From contig DDTM01000118.1 of the NCBI GenBank assembly GCA_002344075.1, forward strand, positions 8,507 to 72,506: a DNA stretch of 64,000 nucleotides, given 5' to 3'. The translations under genes were made by a program, and so were the position numbers. The stretch's first letter is position 1. Every line of letters begins with the position of its first letter. Under the pieces are notes generated by a model. It searched no databases. It was not told the DNA's origin and saw only the letters and a list, made by a program, of their open reading frames with translations. Shown here in pieces: positions 43,604 through 52,320 of this stretch. This stretch comes from Bacteroidetes bacterium UBA2364. GTDB taxonomy: Bacteria; Bacteroidota; Rhodothermia; Rhodothermales; UBA2364.

Positions 43604-46600
43604 GTGGATAATTTAGGCTATAATACCGGGTATATCGAGGAGCTTTACAGCCAATACCTCCAGAACCCGCAATCCGTTAGTGGCGTTTGGCAGGAGTTTT
43701 TCAAAGACTACCGCCCCGAAGCTGCTACGCAAGCCAGTGCACAGTCCCGTGCTGCATACGAGACCGCAGTGGCCACACAGGAACAAAAAAAGGAGCAAAC
43801 TCCGCAGGTTCTACCACCACCCGCACCGAAACAGACGGGGCGAAGCATTAACTACCCGCCAGTGCCACCGCAAAGCGAGACGGTTTGGTTAAAAGGGGCG
43901 CCAGCCCGACTTGCTACGAACATGGAAGACAGTTTGTCGGTCCCAACGGCAACGTCGTTTTTTACGGTTCCGGTAAAGTTAATGGCAGAAAACCGACGCT
44001 TAGTCAATGAGTTTCAACGGACCAGAGGCGGTGCAAAGATTTCTTTTACGCACATTATTGCCTTTGCAATGGTGCAGGCATTAAAAAAATATCCGAACCT
44101 ATATACGGCCTATCGCTTCGAAGGGGAAAAACCTTGGCATGTTAAGCCTGGTGGCATTAATTTAGGTATTGCCGTTAGCACCACCAATAAAGATGGCAGT
44201 TCTGCATTGGTCGTTCCGAACATCAAAAATGCCAACGAGAAAAACTTTGCCGCATTTGTGGGTTCGTTTGATGATCTGACCAAACGGGCACGCCTCGGCA
44301 AATTGACGCCCGAAGACTTTGCCGGCACGACGGCTTCACTCACCAATCCCGGCATGATCGGCACCTTCGCATCGGTTCCACGACTGATGGTAGGACAAGG
44401 GTTAATTGTGGCCACGGGTGCAATCACATACCCGCCCGAATACCTTGCCTTGCCTCCGGATGAACTAAGTCGGATGGGTATCTCCCAGGTGATGGGTCTT
44501 ACGTCCACATATGACCACCGCATTATTCAGGGGGCGGAAAGTGGTGCATTCTTGGCATACATCGGCAAACTATTATTGGGTGGTGAACAATTCTACCACC
44601 AAATTTTCCGAGACCTGGGTCTTGCCCAGCCTCCATTTTCCATAGCCATGGATTCTACGCCGGGGATTGGTCGTGGAACCTATAATTCTGAGCAAGAACT
44701 CATTCGTAAACAAGGCAGGGTGATTCAACTGATCCGTGCTTACCGTTGGCGCGGCCACCGCTTGGCAGACATTAATCCTCTGGGTTATGACCCTCCCTAT
44801 ATCCCAGACTTGGATCAGGCGGAATATGGCTTGTCTATCTGGGATTTAGACCGTGCATTTTTCTCTGACGGTTTGGGCGGGAAAGACGAAATGTTACTGC
44901 GCGATATCCTCGACACACTTTGGGAAACGTACACCCGTAAAGTGGGTGCCGAGTTTATGCACATTGCAGATCCGGTAGAGAAAAAGTGGCTGCAAGACCG
45001 TATTGAATCGCATCGGATGCAAGACCCACTTAGTAATGCCCAAAAAGTACGGATTTTGGATAGGCTCAATGCTGCCGAAGCCCTCGAAAACTTTATCCAC
45101 ACCAAATACATCGGTCATAAACGTTTTTCATTAGAAGGCGGCGAGACCATGATCCCGATTTTGGATCGCATTTTGTGCGATGCCGCCGACCAAGAGGTAA
45201 AAGAAGTGGTGATTGGCATGCCCCACCGCGGACGATTGAATGTACTGACCAATATTCTCAACAAGCCCTATGAGCGCCTCTTCCGCGAATTTTCGGGTAT
45301 GATAGATCCGGATACCATGCATGGTTCCGGTGATGTGAAGTACCACTTGGGTACTTCCGGTACGTTTGTGGCGCCCACAGGTTCGGAGGTGAACGTGCGC
45401 TTGTGTGCCAATCCAAGCCACCTTGAGGCAGTAGGTCCGGTTGTGGAAGGCATGTCACGGGCCATCCAAGAAATGTACTGGGTCGAAGAACATAACAGTA
45501 ATGTGAATTTTGACCGCGTATTGCCTATTATTATACATGGAGATGCGGCCTTTGCAGGACAAGGTGTCGTCGCTGAGACCTTACAGATGAGCCAGTTGAC
45601 GGGTTACCGGACGGGCGGTACCATTCATATCATCGTAAATAACCAAATTGGATTTACCACCAATCCGGAAGACGCCCGTTCCAGCCAGTATGCTTCGGAT
45701 ATGGCCCTCATGATTCAAGCCCCGGTGTTGCGGGTAAATGGGGACGATCCGGAAGCCTGTGTGCGGGCAGCCCGGCTTGCCATGGATTATCGGCAGGTTT
45801 TCAATAAAGACATCGTGATAGATATGGTTTGTTATCGCAAATACGGCCATAACGAAGGAGATGATCCGAGCTACACACAGCCGCTCATGTATGAACAAAT
45901 TAAACGGAAACGCTCTGTCCGGAATTTATATCTCGAATTGTTAGTGCGTCGTGGAGACTTGACCATTGAGCAAGCCGAAGCAGCGATGAATGCGTTTCAG
46001 GCAACCCTTCATTCTGCTTTCGACCGTACCAAAGAGTTGGCTGCTTCCGATGAAAAACCCAAGGCCAAACCCAAATACCAGTTCCGTTATCCAACGGCAA
46101 TCGGTCGTGATAAAGTGGATTTGGTTGTTAAAGCACTATCAGAATGGCCGTCTGATTTTAATGTACACCCCAAACTGAAGAATCAGTTCTTAAAGCGGGA
46201 AAAAATGTACCGCGAAAATGGTTCTATAGACTGGGCGCTGGGTGAAGCCATTGCTTTTGGGAGCCTCTTGCTCGAAGGCCACAAAGTTCGGATTAGTGGA
46301 GAGGACTCACAACGTGGTACATTTAGCCATCGACACTCGGTCTTGCACGATATGGCAAACAAAGGTGTATATGTGCCGCTCAACCATCTGGCAGAAGAAC
46401 AAGCACCTTATGCAGCTTTCGACTCTTTCCTTTCGGAATATGCGGTTCTGGGATTTGACTACGGGTTTTCGGTGGCTGATCCTTCTGCACTGACCATTTG
46501 GGAAGCGCAATTTGGTGATTTCTTTAATGGTGCACAAATAATTTTTGATCAGTTTATTGCGGCTGCCGAAGCCAAATGGAACCAGCACTCTGGCCTCGTT

Positions 46601-47272
46601 TGCCTACTTCCACATGGCTACGAAGGCCAAGGCCCCGAACACTCATCTGCCCGTTTGGAGCGCTTTTTACAGGCTTGCGCCGAAGAAAACATCCAAGTGT
46701 GCAATTTTAGTACGCCAGCAAATTATTTCCATGCACTCCGCCGTCAGGCTAAAATGGAGGTAAAGAAACCGCTGATTGTGATGTCGCCGAAAAGCTTGCT
46801 ACGCCACAAACACGTGGTGTCTAAACCCGAAGACTTCACGGAAGGCGAATTCCAACCGCTCATCCCGGCAATTTCCGATCCTGCCCGAATCGAAAGACTC
46901 GTTTTCTGTAGCGGCAAGGTCTATTTTGACCTACTGGAGCGCATCGAGTCCGAAGGGGGGACACTCCAAGGGGCGAGTGTTGCACTTGCTCGGCTGGAAC
47001 AATTTTATCCATTCCCAGAAGAGGACGTGCTTGCGGAGATAAAGCGATATAGTCGGGCAAAAGACATACTCTGGGTACAGGAAGAACCTGAAAATATGGG
47101 TGCATGGCGGTTTGTTCAACCCTACTTGAATGCCCTGATTGCTAAAGGGAATAAAAAAGCGAAGGCTGTTCGATATGTCGGACGTAACGCCTCTGCCAGT
47201 ACTGCGGCAGGTCTTGCACAGGTACATGCACGCGAACAAAATGAAATTCTAACAGGAACCTTGGCCTTCTAA
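43604..47272 (+). CDS. kgd: Multifunctional 2-oxoglutarate decarboxylase/dehydrogenase (E1 with fused E2 catalytic domain)
   Basis: 1222 residues from a GTG start at 43604, which yields the conserved N-terminus NLGYNTGYIEELYSQYLQNPQSVSGVWQEFF. A linker rich in Gln, Ala and Pro (about 45-95) leads into an E2 succinyltransferase domain (about 105-340) with the catalytic motif TYDHRIIQGAESG (H305, R306). The thiamine-diphosphate E1 domains follow: GMPHRGRLNVL, HGDAAFAGQGVVAETLQMS, NNQIGFTTNPEDARSS and LPHGYEGQGPEHSSARLERFL. No lipoyl domain is present, as in mycobacterial KGD. It links 2-oxoglutarate to succinyl-CoA or succinic semialdehyde in the TCA cycle. It is a single gene with its own terminator. 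Confidence 0.94.
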   Translation: MDNLGYNTGYIEELYSQYLQNPQSVSGVWQEFFKDYRPEAATQASAQSRAAYETAVATQEQKKEQTPQVLPPPAPKQTGRSINYPPVPPQSETVWLKGAPARLATNMEDSLSVPTATSFFTVPVKLMAENRRLVNEFQRTRGGAKISFTHIIAFAMVQALKKYPNLYTAYRFEGEKPWHVKPGGINLGIAVSTTNKDGSSALVVPNIKNANEKNFAAFVGSFDDLTKRARLGKLTPEDFAGTTASLTNPGMIGTFASVPRLMVGQGLIVATGAITYPPEYLALPPDELSRMGISQVMGLTSTYDHRIIQGAESGAFLAYIGKLLLGGEQFYHQIFRDLGLAQPPFSIAMDSTPGIGRGTYNSEQELIRKQGRVIQLIRAYRWRGHRLADINPLGYDPPYIPDLDQAEYGLSIWDLDRAFFSDGLGGKDEMLLRDILDTLWETYTRKVGAEFMHIADPVEKKWLQDRIESHRMQDPLSNAQKVRILDRLNAAEALENFIHTKYIGHKRFSLEGGETMIPILDRILCDAADQEVKEVVIGMPHRGRLNVLTNILNKPYERLFREFSGMIDPDTMHGSGDVKYHLGTSGTFVAPTGSEVNVRLCANPSHLEAVGPVVEGMSRAIQEMYWVEEHNSNVNFDRVLPIIIHGDAAFAGQGVVAETLQMSQLTGYRTGGTIHIIVNNQIGFTTNPEDARSSQYASDMALMIQAPVLRVNGDDPEACVRAARLAMDYRQVFNKDIVIDMVCYRKYGHNEGDDPSYTQPLMYEQIKRKRSVRNLYLELLVRRGDLTIEQAEAAMNAFQATLHSAFDRTKELAASDEKPKAKPKYQFRYPTAIGRDKVDLVVKALSEWPSDFNVHPKLKNQFLKREKMYRENGSIDWALGEAIAFGSLLLEGHKVRISGEDSQRGTFSHRHSVLHDMANKGVYVPLNHLAEEQAPYAAFDSFLSEYAVLGFDYGFSVADPSALTIWEAQFGDFFNGAQIIFDQFIAAAEAKWNQHSGLVCLLPHGYEGQGPEHSSARLERFLQACAEENIQVCNFSTPANYFHALRRQAKMEVKKPLIVMSPKSLLRHKHVVSKPEDFTEGEFQPLIPAISDPARIERLVFCSGKVYFDLLERIESEGGTLQGASVALARLEQFYPFPEEDVLAEIKRYSRAKDILWVQEEPENMGAWRFVQPYLNALIAKGNKKAKAVRYVGRNASASTAAGLAQVHAREQNEILTGTLAF

Positions 47273-47296
47273 GTAGTCACTCAAAGTTACGTATCT

Positions 47297-47327
47297 AAGC
47301 CGTCGGAGGGTATCTCTGACGGCTTTT
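47297..47327 (+). terminator. Intrinsic terminator of kgd
   Basis: AAGCCGTC pairs with GACGGCTT around a 13-base loop, followed by T residues. Confidence 0.88.
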
Positions 47328-47573
47328 GCTTTGGCCTAATGGCTTTCCGATCATTCGGTAATACATATTGCAGCCGCTTGTTCTGTCTTTTAAATGGCCA
47401 CTTCCCTAAAGACTCTGGCATGAATGTGTAATTTTTTGGAATCGGTGCGAAATGTATGTGTAAACAAAGCAACGCCAGAAACCCTTTTTCTTTCTATTGG
47501 TATTTACTTAACAAAAAAACCCTGTTCTTATGGGGGCACCCAAACACTTCGATCCACACAAATAATTTTTACC

Positions 47574-48182
47574 ATGAAAAAACTTTATTGGGGCGTTATA
47601 GCCCTCCTTTTCCTCCTAACACCTGCTGCAAATGCCCAATTTGGCATTGAGGGCGGGCTTACTTTTAACCAACTCTCGGAAGCAAAAATCAACAATGTGA
47701 CCAAGTCTTTTGAGAGTGCACAAGGCAAGCACCTGGGCATTTTTTATGGAATGGGCCGTAATGTAGGCTTACGTATCGGTCTTCGATATTCAGATGCCGA
47801 AGGTTTGTACAAAGGACTTTCTTCCGGAAATACAGATGGTTTCAAAGCCAGTTTTGTAGAAATGCCCGTTGATCTTCGGCTGCGGGTAAATACGCCATTA
47901 CTCAAACCCTATTTGGTGGCTGGTCCTCTGCTTCGTGTAGCGGCTGGCTCCGATAACGAGGAATTTAAGGAAGCGGTTAAGTCTCTTAACGTTGCAGCCA
48001 GTGTTGGAGGAGGCGTAGAGTTGCGACTTGGAGGACTTAGCCTATATCCCGAAATCAACTACACCATTGGCGTTTCTTCGTTTTTAAAAACGGGCGCAAC
48101 CATCGGTGGCGTCTCGGTAAACGCAGCGGACGACAGCCAACTCAATCAGTTCATAGTTAAATTGGGCATTGGTTTTCACTAA
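47574..48182 (+). CDS. Outer-membrane beta-barrel protein (PorT-like family)
   Basis: 202 residues from the ATG at 47574, which begins a signal peptide (MKKLYWGVIALLFLLTPAANAQ). An in-frame upstream ATG would add 50 unrelated residues. The mature protein has strand-rich stretches typical of the outer-membrane-protein beta-barrel/PorT group: FGIEGGLTFNQLSEAK, LGIFYGMGRNVGLRIGLRYSDAEGL, FVEMPVDLRLRV, LKPYLVAGPLLRVA and a terminal QFIVKLGIGFH. A general porin-like or adhesin role is possible; PorT in type IX secretion is one family member, but that role is not shown here. Confidence 0.85.
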   Translation: MKKLYWGVIALLFLLTPAANAQFGIEGGLTFNQLSEAKINNVTKSFESAQGKHLGIFYGMGRNVGLRIGLRYSDAEGLYKGLSSGNTDGFKASFVEMPVDLRLRVNTPLLKPYLVAGPLLRVAAGSDNEEFKEAVKSLNVAASVGGGVELRLGGLSLYPEINYTIGVSSFLKTGATIGGVSVNAADDSQLNQFIVKLGIGFH

Positions 48183-48206
48183 GCTGACCTGCTCATAGAT
48201 AACTTT

Positions 48207-48237
48207 AAAAGCCCTTGGTCTTCCGAGGGCTTTTTTT
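48207..48237 (+). terminator. Intrinsic terminator of the barrel gene
   Basis: AAAGCCCTTGG pairs with CCGAGGGCTTT (one G-T pair) followed by a T run. It also abuts the end of the convergent TMEM220-like gene. Confidence 0.9.
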
Positions 48238-48622
48238 AGCTGGATTTGAATTTCGAGATGGCCCACGATAATACCATCATCCAGAAAGAAATAATGACCA
48301 GCCCACCAACTTCTCTTTCCACTTCGATAATTGGGTCGGTCATTTTCCAAGATTCAAACATGCGACCCCAGTCTGTCTTTCCGAAAAAAGTTGGGGCGAT
48401 GTCTGTAGCCCATAAAGCCGCAATCCCAACCAAAATCAACGGCATCCACCACGCTAAATAGCCACGCCCGCCTTGGATACAAACCGCTGCTGCCACCAAA
48501 TAAATGGCCGCCCAACCGATAGGGTCGGGGTCATTATATTGTAAAATGGCGGATAGGAAAAATACGAGTACAAAAACCATATTCGCAATATGCAGGTTTT
48601 TAGGAAAGATAGTGCTGAACAT
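48236..48622 (-). CDS. TMEM220-like transmembrane protein
   Basis: 128 residues with four hydrophobic segments. The motif LSAILQYNDPDPIGWAAIYLVAA, followed by WWMPLILVGIAALWA, matches the TMEM220 family of small four-helix membrane proteins, found in bacteria and eukaryotes with no known function. The start at 48622 is the only good ATG before the conserved part. Single gene. Confidence 0.85.
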   Translation of the reverse strand: MFSTIFPKNLHIANMVFVLVFFLSAILQYNDPDPIGWAAIYLVAAAVCIQGGRGYLAWWMPLILVGIAALWATDIAPTFFGKTDWGRMFESWKMTDPIIEVEREVGGLVIISFWMMVLSWAISKFKSS

Positions 48623-48659
48623 CGCGAGAAGGTATTAATGGTGAACGAGGAAGAGCCGT

Positions 48660-48698
48660 TAAAATAAGAAAAGGGCCTCTGGTCTGCAACAGAGGCCC
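48660..48698 (-). terminator. Strong intrinsic terminator with no protein gene before it
   Basis: GGGCCTCTG pairs perfectly with CAGAGGCCC around an 8-base loop and is followed on the minus strand by TTTTCTTATTTT. No minus-strand protein gene lies between it and rpsU, so it must end another transcript. Confidence 0.85.
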
Positions 48699-48990
48699 AC
48701 GTCATTCAAGGTCTGTTCGACACCACCGCCTTCGTCGAATCAGACACACTATGATGTGACTTCGTTTTGATGCTTATAAAGGCATAAAGCGTTTAACGTA
48801 GCATCTGTAATGAAGTAAAAAACAATGCACCAGGTGCCGTACACATCACTTCAAGTTGTTGAAATGGATTGATCTGCGTTTTGATTGTAAAAGAGCTTCA
48901 ACAAGAATCCCTTATCAGTGACAATTGCGGCCAAAAGACCTGAAGGAATATGAATCTTCTTTGCAGTATTGAAATTGGATGTTTTTTTTT
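48699..48990 (-). ncRNA. Candidate small RNA upstream of a strong terminator
   Basis: The minus strand of 48699-49000 has no convincing protein gene; the longest reading with a start is a 17-codon ORF beginning MCTAPGALFF. Immediately before the terminator, GTCTG-A-TTCGAC pairs with GTCGAA-CAGAC around a 12-base GA-rich loop, giving two hairpins in tandem, a layout common for bacterial small RNAs. The 5' end is not defined and no known RNA family (6S, SRP RNA, tmRNA, RNase P) was recognised. The same interval must also hold the rpsU promoter on the plus strand. Confidence 0.4.
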
Positions 48991-49042
48991 GTTTATTGCA
49001 GGGCTTAAATAAACAATTTTAACATTAAAAACCTAAAAAACC

Positions 49043-49243
49043 TTGGTAGGGATCAAAATTCGGGAAAACGAGTCTATAGACCGTGCCCTTCGCCGCTTCA
49101 AACGCACCATCAACCGTAGCAAAGTGCTTCGCATTTATCGTGAAACACTTGCCTATACAAAGCCTTCCGAAACAAATCGTTTAGCCCGCCAAAAGTCTGA
49201 CCGAGTAGCCCGGAAGAACAGCCGCGAAGAATTTGAATTTTAG
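49043..49243 (+). CDS. rpsU: 30S ribosomal protein bS21
   Basis: 66 residues. The sequence VGIKIRENESIDRALRRFKRTINRSKVLRIYRETLAYTKPSE has the bS21 pattern. The only start that gives the conserved N-terminus MVG(I/V)K(I/V) is a TTG at 49043; no in-frame ATG exists nearby. bS21 is needed for initiation on many mRNAs and its synthesis is often autoregulated, so a weak TTG start could matter (inference). Its own terminator follows. Confidence 0.95.
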   Translation: MVGIKIRENESIDRALRRFKRTINRSKVLRIYRETLAYTKPSETNRLARQKSDRVARKNSREEFEF

Positions 49244-49297
49244 TATCTCTGCTTTGCATATACTGATTTTATCAGAAAATGCTTTGTTGTTTGACCT

Positions 49298-49327
49298 AAG
49301 GCAATCTATTTGATTGCCTTTTTTTAT
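49298..49327 (+). terminator. Intrinsic terminator of rpsU
   Basis: AAGGCAATC pairs with GATTGCCTT around a 5-base loop, followed by seven T. Confidence 0.93.
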
Positions 49328-49471
49328 AACGCTATCTGCTGTACCAGGAAAGTGGGTTATCGAGAAATTTAAAACAATCATATATTATGCAAATACATAA
49401 TATATAAAATCATTTTTAATAGATTTAAATATCATACATACGATTACCACCTTATATTAATCCACCTCTAA

Positions 49472-52309
49472 ATGAACATTGATGATTTATTCCAAAGACT
49501 AAAAGCCTCCAATCGCACCTCACACTCCAGCAAGGTATTGCTTTCGCCTTTGTGGTTTCGTCTGGATGTTTCACCAGAGTATGGCGGGCAGTTGATCATT
49601 TTGGGACCGGATAAAAAACCCATTTCGTTCTTACCAGACTATCTGGGATATGAAGGGGAAACACGGCAAGTGCTCAAAACATTGTCTTATGCGTTTGATA
49701 AGAAGTCCTATAAAAATGATTGGGGGGAAGTTTGGGGGGGTGTGAAAGTAGCAGAAGCGAGTACCTCTTATGCGATAAATGAAGTACCACTCGTTCTGGA
49801 ATACTTGCGCCATTCGTCGTTTTTTATAACCGAAACTGGGGTGGCGGTCAAATATGCTTCGGAAAAGGCGAAATTAGAAATACACCTGTTAGAATCTGGT
49901 GAAATAGATACTTGGAAGACGAAACTCCTGCTTCGAAAAGGCGAAAAAGTGCTTTCTTCACCCTTGTTAGTGGCAGATGGCTGGGCTTTGGTACGAAACC
50001 GTCTTTACGAAATACCACAGATGGGGCCGGTGTGGAATCAAGTCCAACACATGGAGGCTACTTTAGGGACAAAAGACATTCATCCGTTCTTATGTATCCT
50101 GTTTTCCTTGTCTCAGCATATTTCATTGGTCTGGCAGCAATATGAAACGGTTTGGGACAAATTACTAAAAGTTCCGGTGGGCTTGTTCTTTGATAAAGTA
50201 GATGCGTTTGATGCCCTCTATCTCCGCGTGGCTTCGGCTATTCCGGGGGAGCTATTGCCACCTGCCGTAGCGCCTTTAGTTAGTGTTTCCGTCAAAATTG
50301 ATGATCTTGAAAGCCGGATTGTGGTGCGTCCAATTCAGACGGTACCGCTTGGAGAGGTATTTAAGGTTTTGGAAGGGTTACTTGGAAAACTCCAACGGTC
50401 TTTAAGCAAAGCAGGGAAACAAGATTGTGGATTTATTCGGGAAAGAGATACGTTGCTGATAGAAAAGGAGTTGGCACAGGAATTTGTTTATAAACACCTT
50501 TACGGATTGGTGCAAAAGTATCCTGTATTTGGTGCAGAAAAGCTAAGGTCTTATCGGATCCGTTTTGTTACACCCAACTTGGATATGCGCTTAGACAGTG
50601 GGATTGATTTTCTCGCCGGAGAAGTTTCGCTTACTTTGGAAGGTGAGCGGTTTTCGTTGTTCGATGTTTTGACGGATGTGCACAATGCGGGGTACGTACA
50701 GTTGGGTGATGGCTCACAAGCGCTGATTAATGAGGCTTATATTCGTAAATTAAAGCGGATTTTTTCCAATATAAATCGCGAAGGTGCACGGATTTCGTTC
50801 TTCGACCTGCCCATTGCAGCTTCGATCATCGAGCAACAAATAGAGGATGCAACGCCATTGCCAGAGGTATGGTCGGTGTATGAAGGATTTAACCATGTTC
50901 AAGACCGGGATATCTCTCTCAATCAGTTTCAGGGCCGTTTACGCCCATATCAGGAATATGGTGTACAATGGATGGATTACCTCCGCGAACATGGTTTAGG
51001 AGGCTGCTTGGCAGATGATATGGGACTTGGGAAAACGGCTCAGACTATTGCCCTTTTGAGTATGATATATCCGGCAGAACACAAGCCTTCGCTGGTGATA
51101 ATGCCCACAAGTTTGTTGTTCAACTGGGAGTCTGAACTGACAAAGTTTAACCCCAGCCTACGATTTTACACCTATTATCGCCAAAATCGAGATTTAGATA
51201 AAGCTTGCAAGCACCAATTAATCCTAACAACCTATGGCATGTTACGGGTTGATATAGAGGCGTTTAAAGACCGAAATTTTCATTATGTGGTGCTCGATGA
51301 GTCTCAGAATATCAAAAACTTGGAGGCCCAGGCGACCAAAGCTGCATTGATGGTTAAAGCCGACGTACGCCTCGCCCTTTCTGGTACGCCGATCGAAAAT
51401 AATTTAGGTGAGTTGTATTCTTTGTTTCGTTTCTTAAACCCTTCGATGCTACGAAGTGAGAAAGACTTTTCCGAGCGTTATGCGATCCCTATCCAAAAAA
51501 ACCAAGACGAAGAGGCCGCGCACGAACTAAGGAGGAAAATATATCCCTTTATCCTCCGACGGTTAAAACGTGAGGTAGCCAAAGAACTGCCAGACCGCGT
51601 AGATCGGACACTTTGGGTGGAAATGAGCGACGTTCAACGGGCTTTCTATGAGCGCCGTCGCCGGTTTTATGTCGAGGCCATCCAAAATCAGGTTGACAAA
51701 GACGGAATCGCCAAAACACAGTTCTTTATTTTTCAGGCATTGAATGAACTTCGTCAGATTGCAAGTATTCCCGAAGCCAAAAGTGATGGCCACATTCGAT
51801 CACCCAAACGCAGTGTTTTGATGGAGCAATTGACAGAAGCGGCATTGAACGGACACAAGTCTCTGGTGTTTACTCATTATCTGGCGGGTGTGGAAGCCAT
51901 TGGGAATGATTTAGAACAGGCGGGGATTCCTTATGTGAGCATGACTGGCGCCACTTCCAACCGTCAAGAATTGGTGCAGCGGTTTCAGGAAGATCCCGAA
52001 ACCAAGGTTTTTGTCATGACCCTAAAAACGGGGGGGACAGGTCTTAACCTGACTGCTGCCGACCACGTATTCATTTTTGACCCGTGGTGGAATACCGCTG
52101 CCGAACAACAAGCCATAGACCGAACACACCGCATCGGGCAGGATAAAACGGTATTTAGCCACAAACTCATTACCAAGGGAAGCATAGAGGAAAAAATTGT
52201 TCAGCTTCAACTACAGAAACAAGCCTTGGTAGAAGCCATTATTAGTTCTGACGAAGGGATGCTTAAGTCTCTCTCCGAGTACGATATTATGTATATATTT
52301 GGGAATTAA
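49472..52309 (+). CDS. SNF2-family DNA-dependent ATPase/helicase
   Basis: 945 residues. The first 480 are a bacterial SNF2-associated region without clear motifs. The Swi2/Snf2 ATPase follows: DMGLGKTAQTIALL (Walker A, K521/T522), LILTTYGMLR, VVLDESQNIKN (box II as DESQ, 609-612), ALSGTPIENNLGELYSLFRFLNP, and the C-terminal RecA lobe with MTLKTGGTGLNLTAADHVFIFDPWWN and QAIDRTHRIGQ. Enzymes of this kind translocate on duplex DNA and remodel protein-DNA complexes. It is the first gene of a tight operon: the next gene starts 11 bases after its stop, and a nuclease gene follows that. A role in DNA repair or replication-fork processing, or in defence, is possible. Confidence 0.94.
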   Translation: MNIDDLFQRLKASNRTSHSSKVLLSPLWFRLDVSPEYGGQLIILGPDKKPISFLPDYLGYEGETRQVLKTLSYAFDKKSYKNDWGEVWGGVKVAEASTSYAINEVPLVLEYLRHSSFFITETGVAVKYASEKAKLEIHLLESGEIDTWKTKLLLRKGEKVLSSPLLVADGWALVRNRLYEIPQMGPVWNQVQHMEATLGTKDIHPFLCILFSLSQHISLVWQQYETVWDKLLKVPVGLFFDKVDAFDALYLRVASAIPGELLPPAVAPLVSVSVKIDDLESRIVVRPIQTVPLGEVFKVLEGLLGKLQRSLSKAGKQDCGFIRERDTLLIEKELAQEFVYKHLYGLVQKYPVFGAEKLRSYRIRFVTPNLDMRLDSGIDFLAGEVSLTLEGERFSLFDVLTDVHNAGYVQLGDGSQALINEAYIRKLKRIFSNINREGARISFFDLPIAASIIEQQIEDATPLPEVWSVYEGFNHVQDRDISLNQFQGRLRPYQEYGVQWMDYLREHGLGGCLADDMGLGKTAQTIALLSMIYPAEHKPSLVIMPTSLLFNWESELTKFNPSLRFYTYYRQNRDLDKACKHQLILTTYGMLRVDIEAFKDRNFHYVVLDESQNIKNLEAQATKAALMVKADVRLALSGTPIENNLGELYSLFRFLNPSMLRSEKDFSERYAIPIQKNQDEEAAHELRRKIYPFILRRLKREVAKELPDRVDRTLWVEMSDVQRAFYERRRRFYVEAIQNQVDKDGIAKTQFFIFQALNELRQIASIPEAKSDGHIRSPKRSVLMEQLTEAALNGHKSLVFTHYLAGVEAIGNDLEQAGIPYVSMTGATSNRQELVQRFQEDPETKVFVMTLKTGGTGLNLTAADHVFIFDPWWNTAAEQQAIDRTHRIGQDKTVFSHKLITKGSIEEKIVQLQLQKQALVEAIISSDEGMLKSLSEYDIMYIFGN

Positions 52310-52320
52310 CAGGACAAAAG

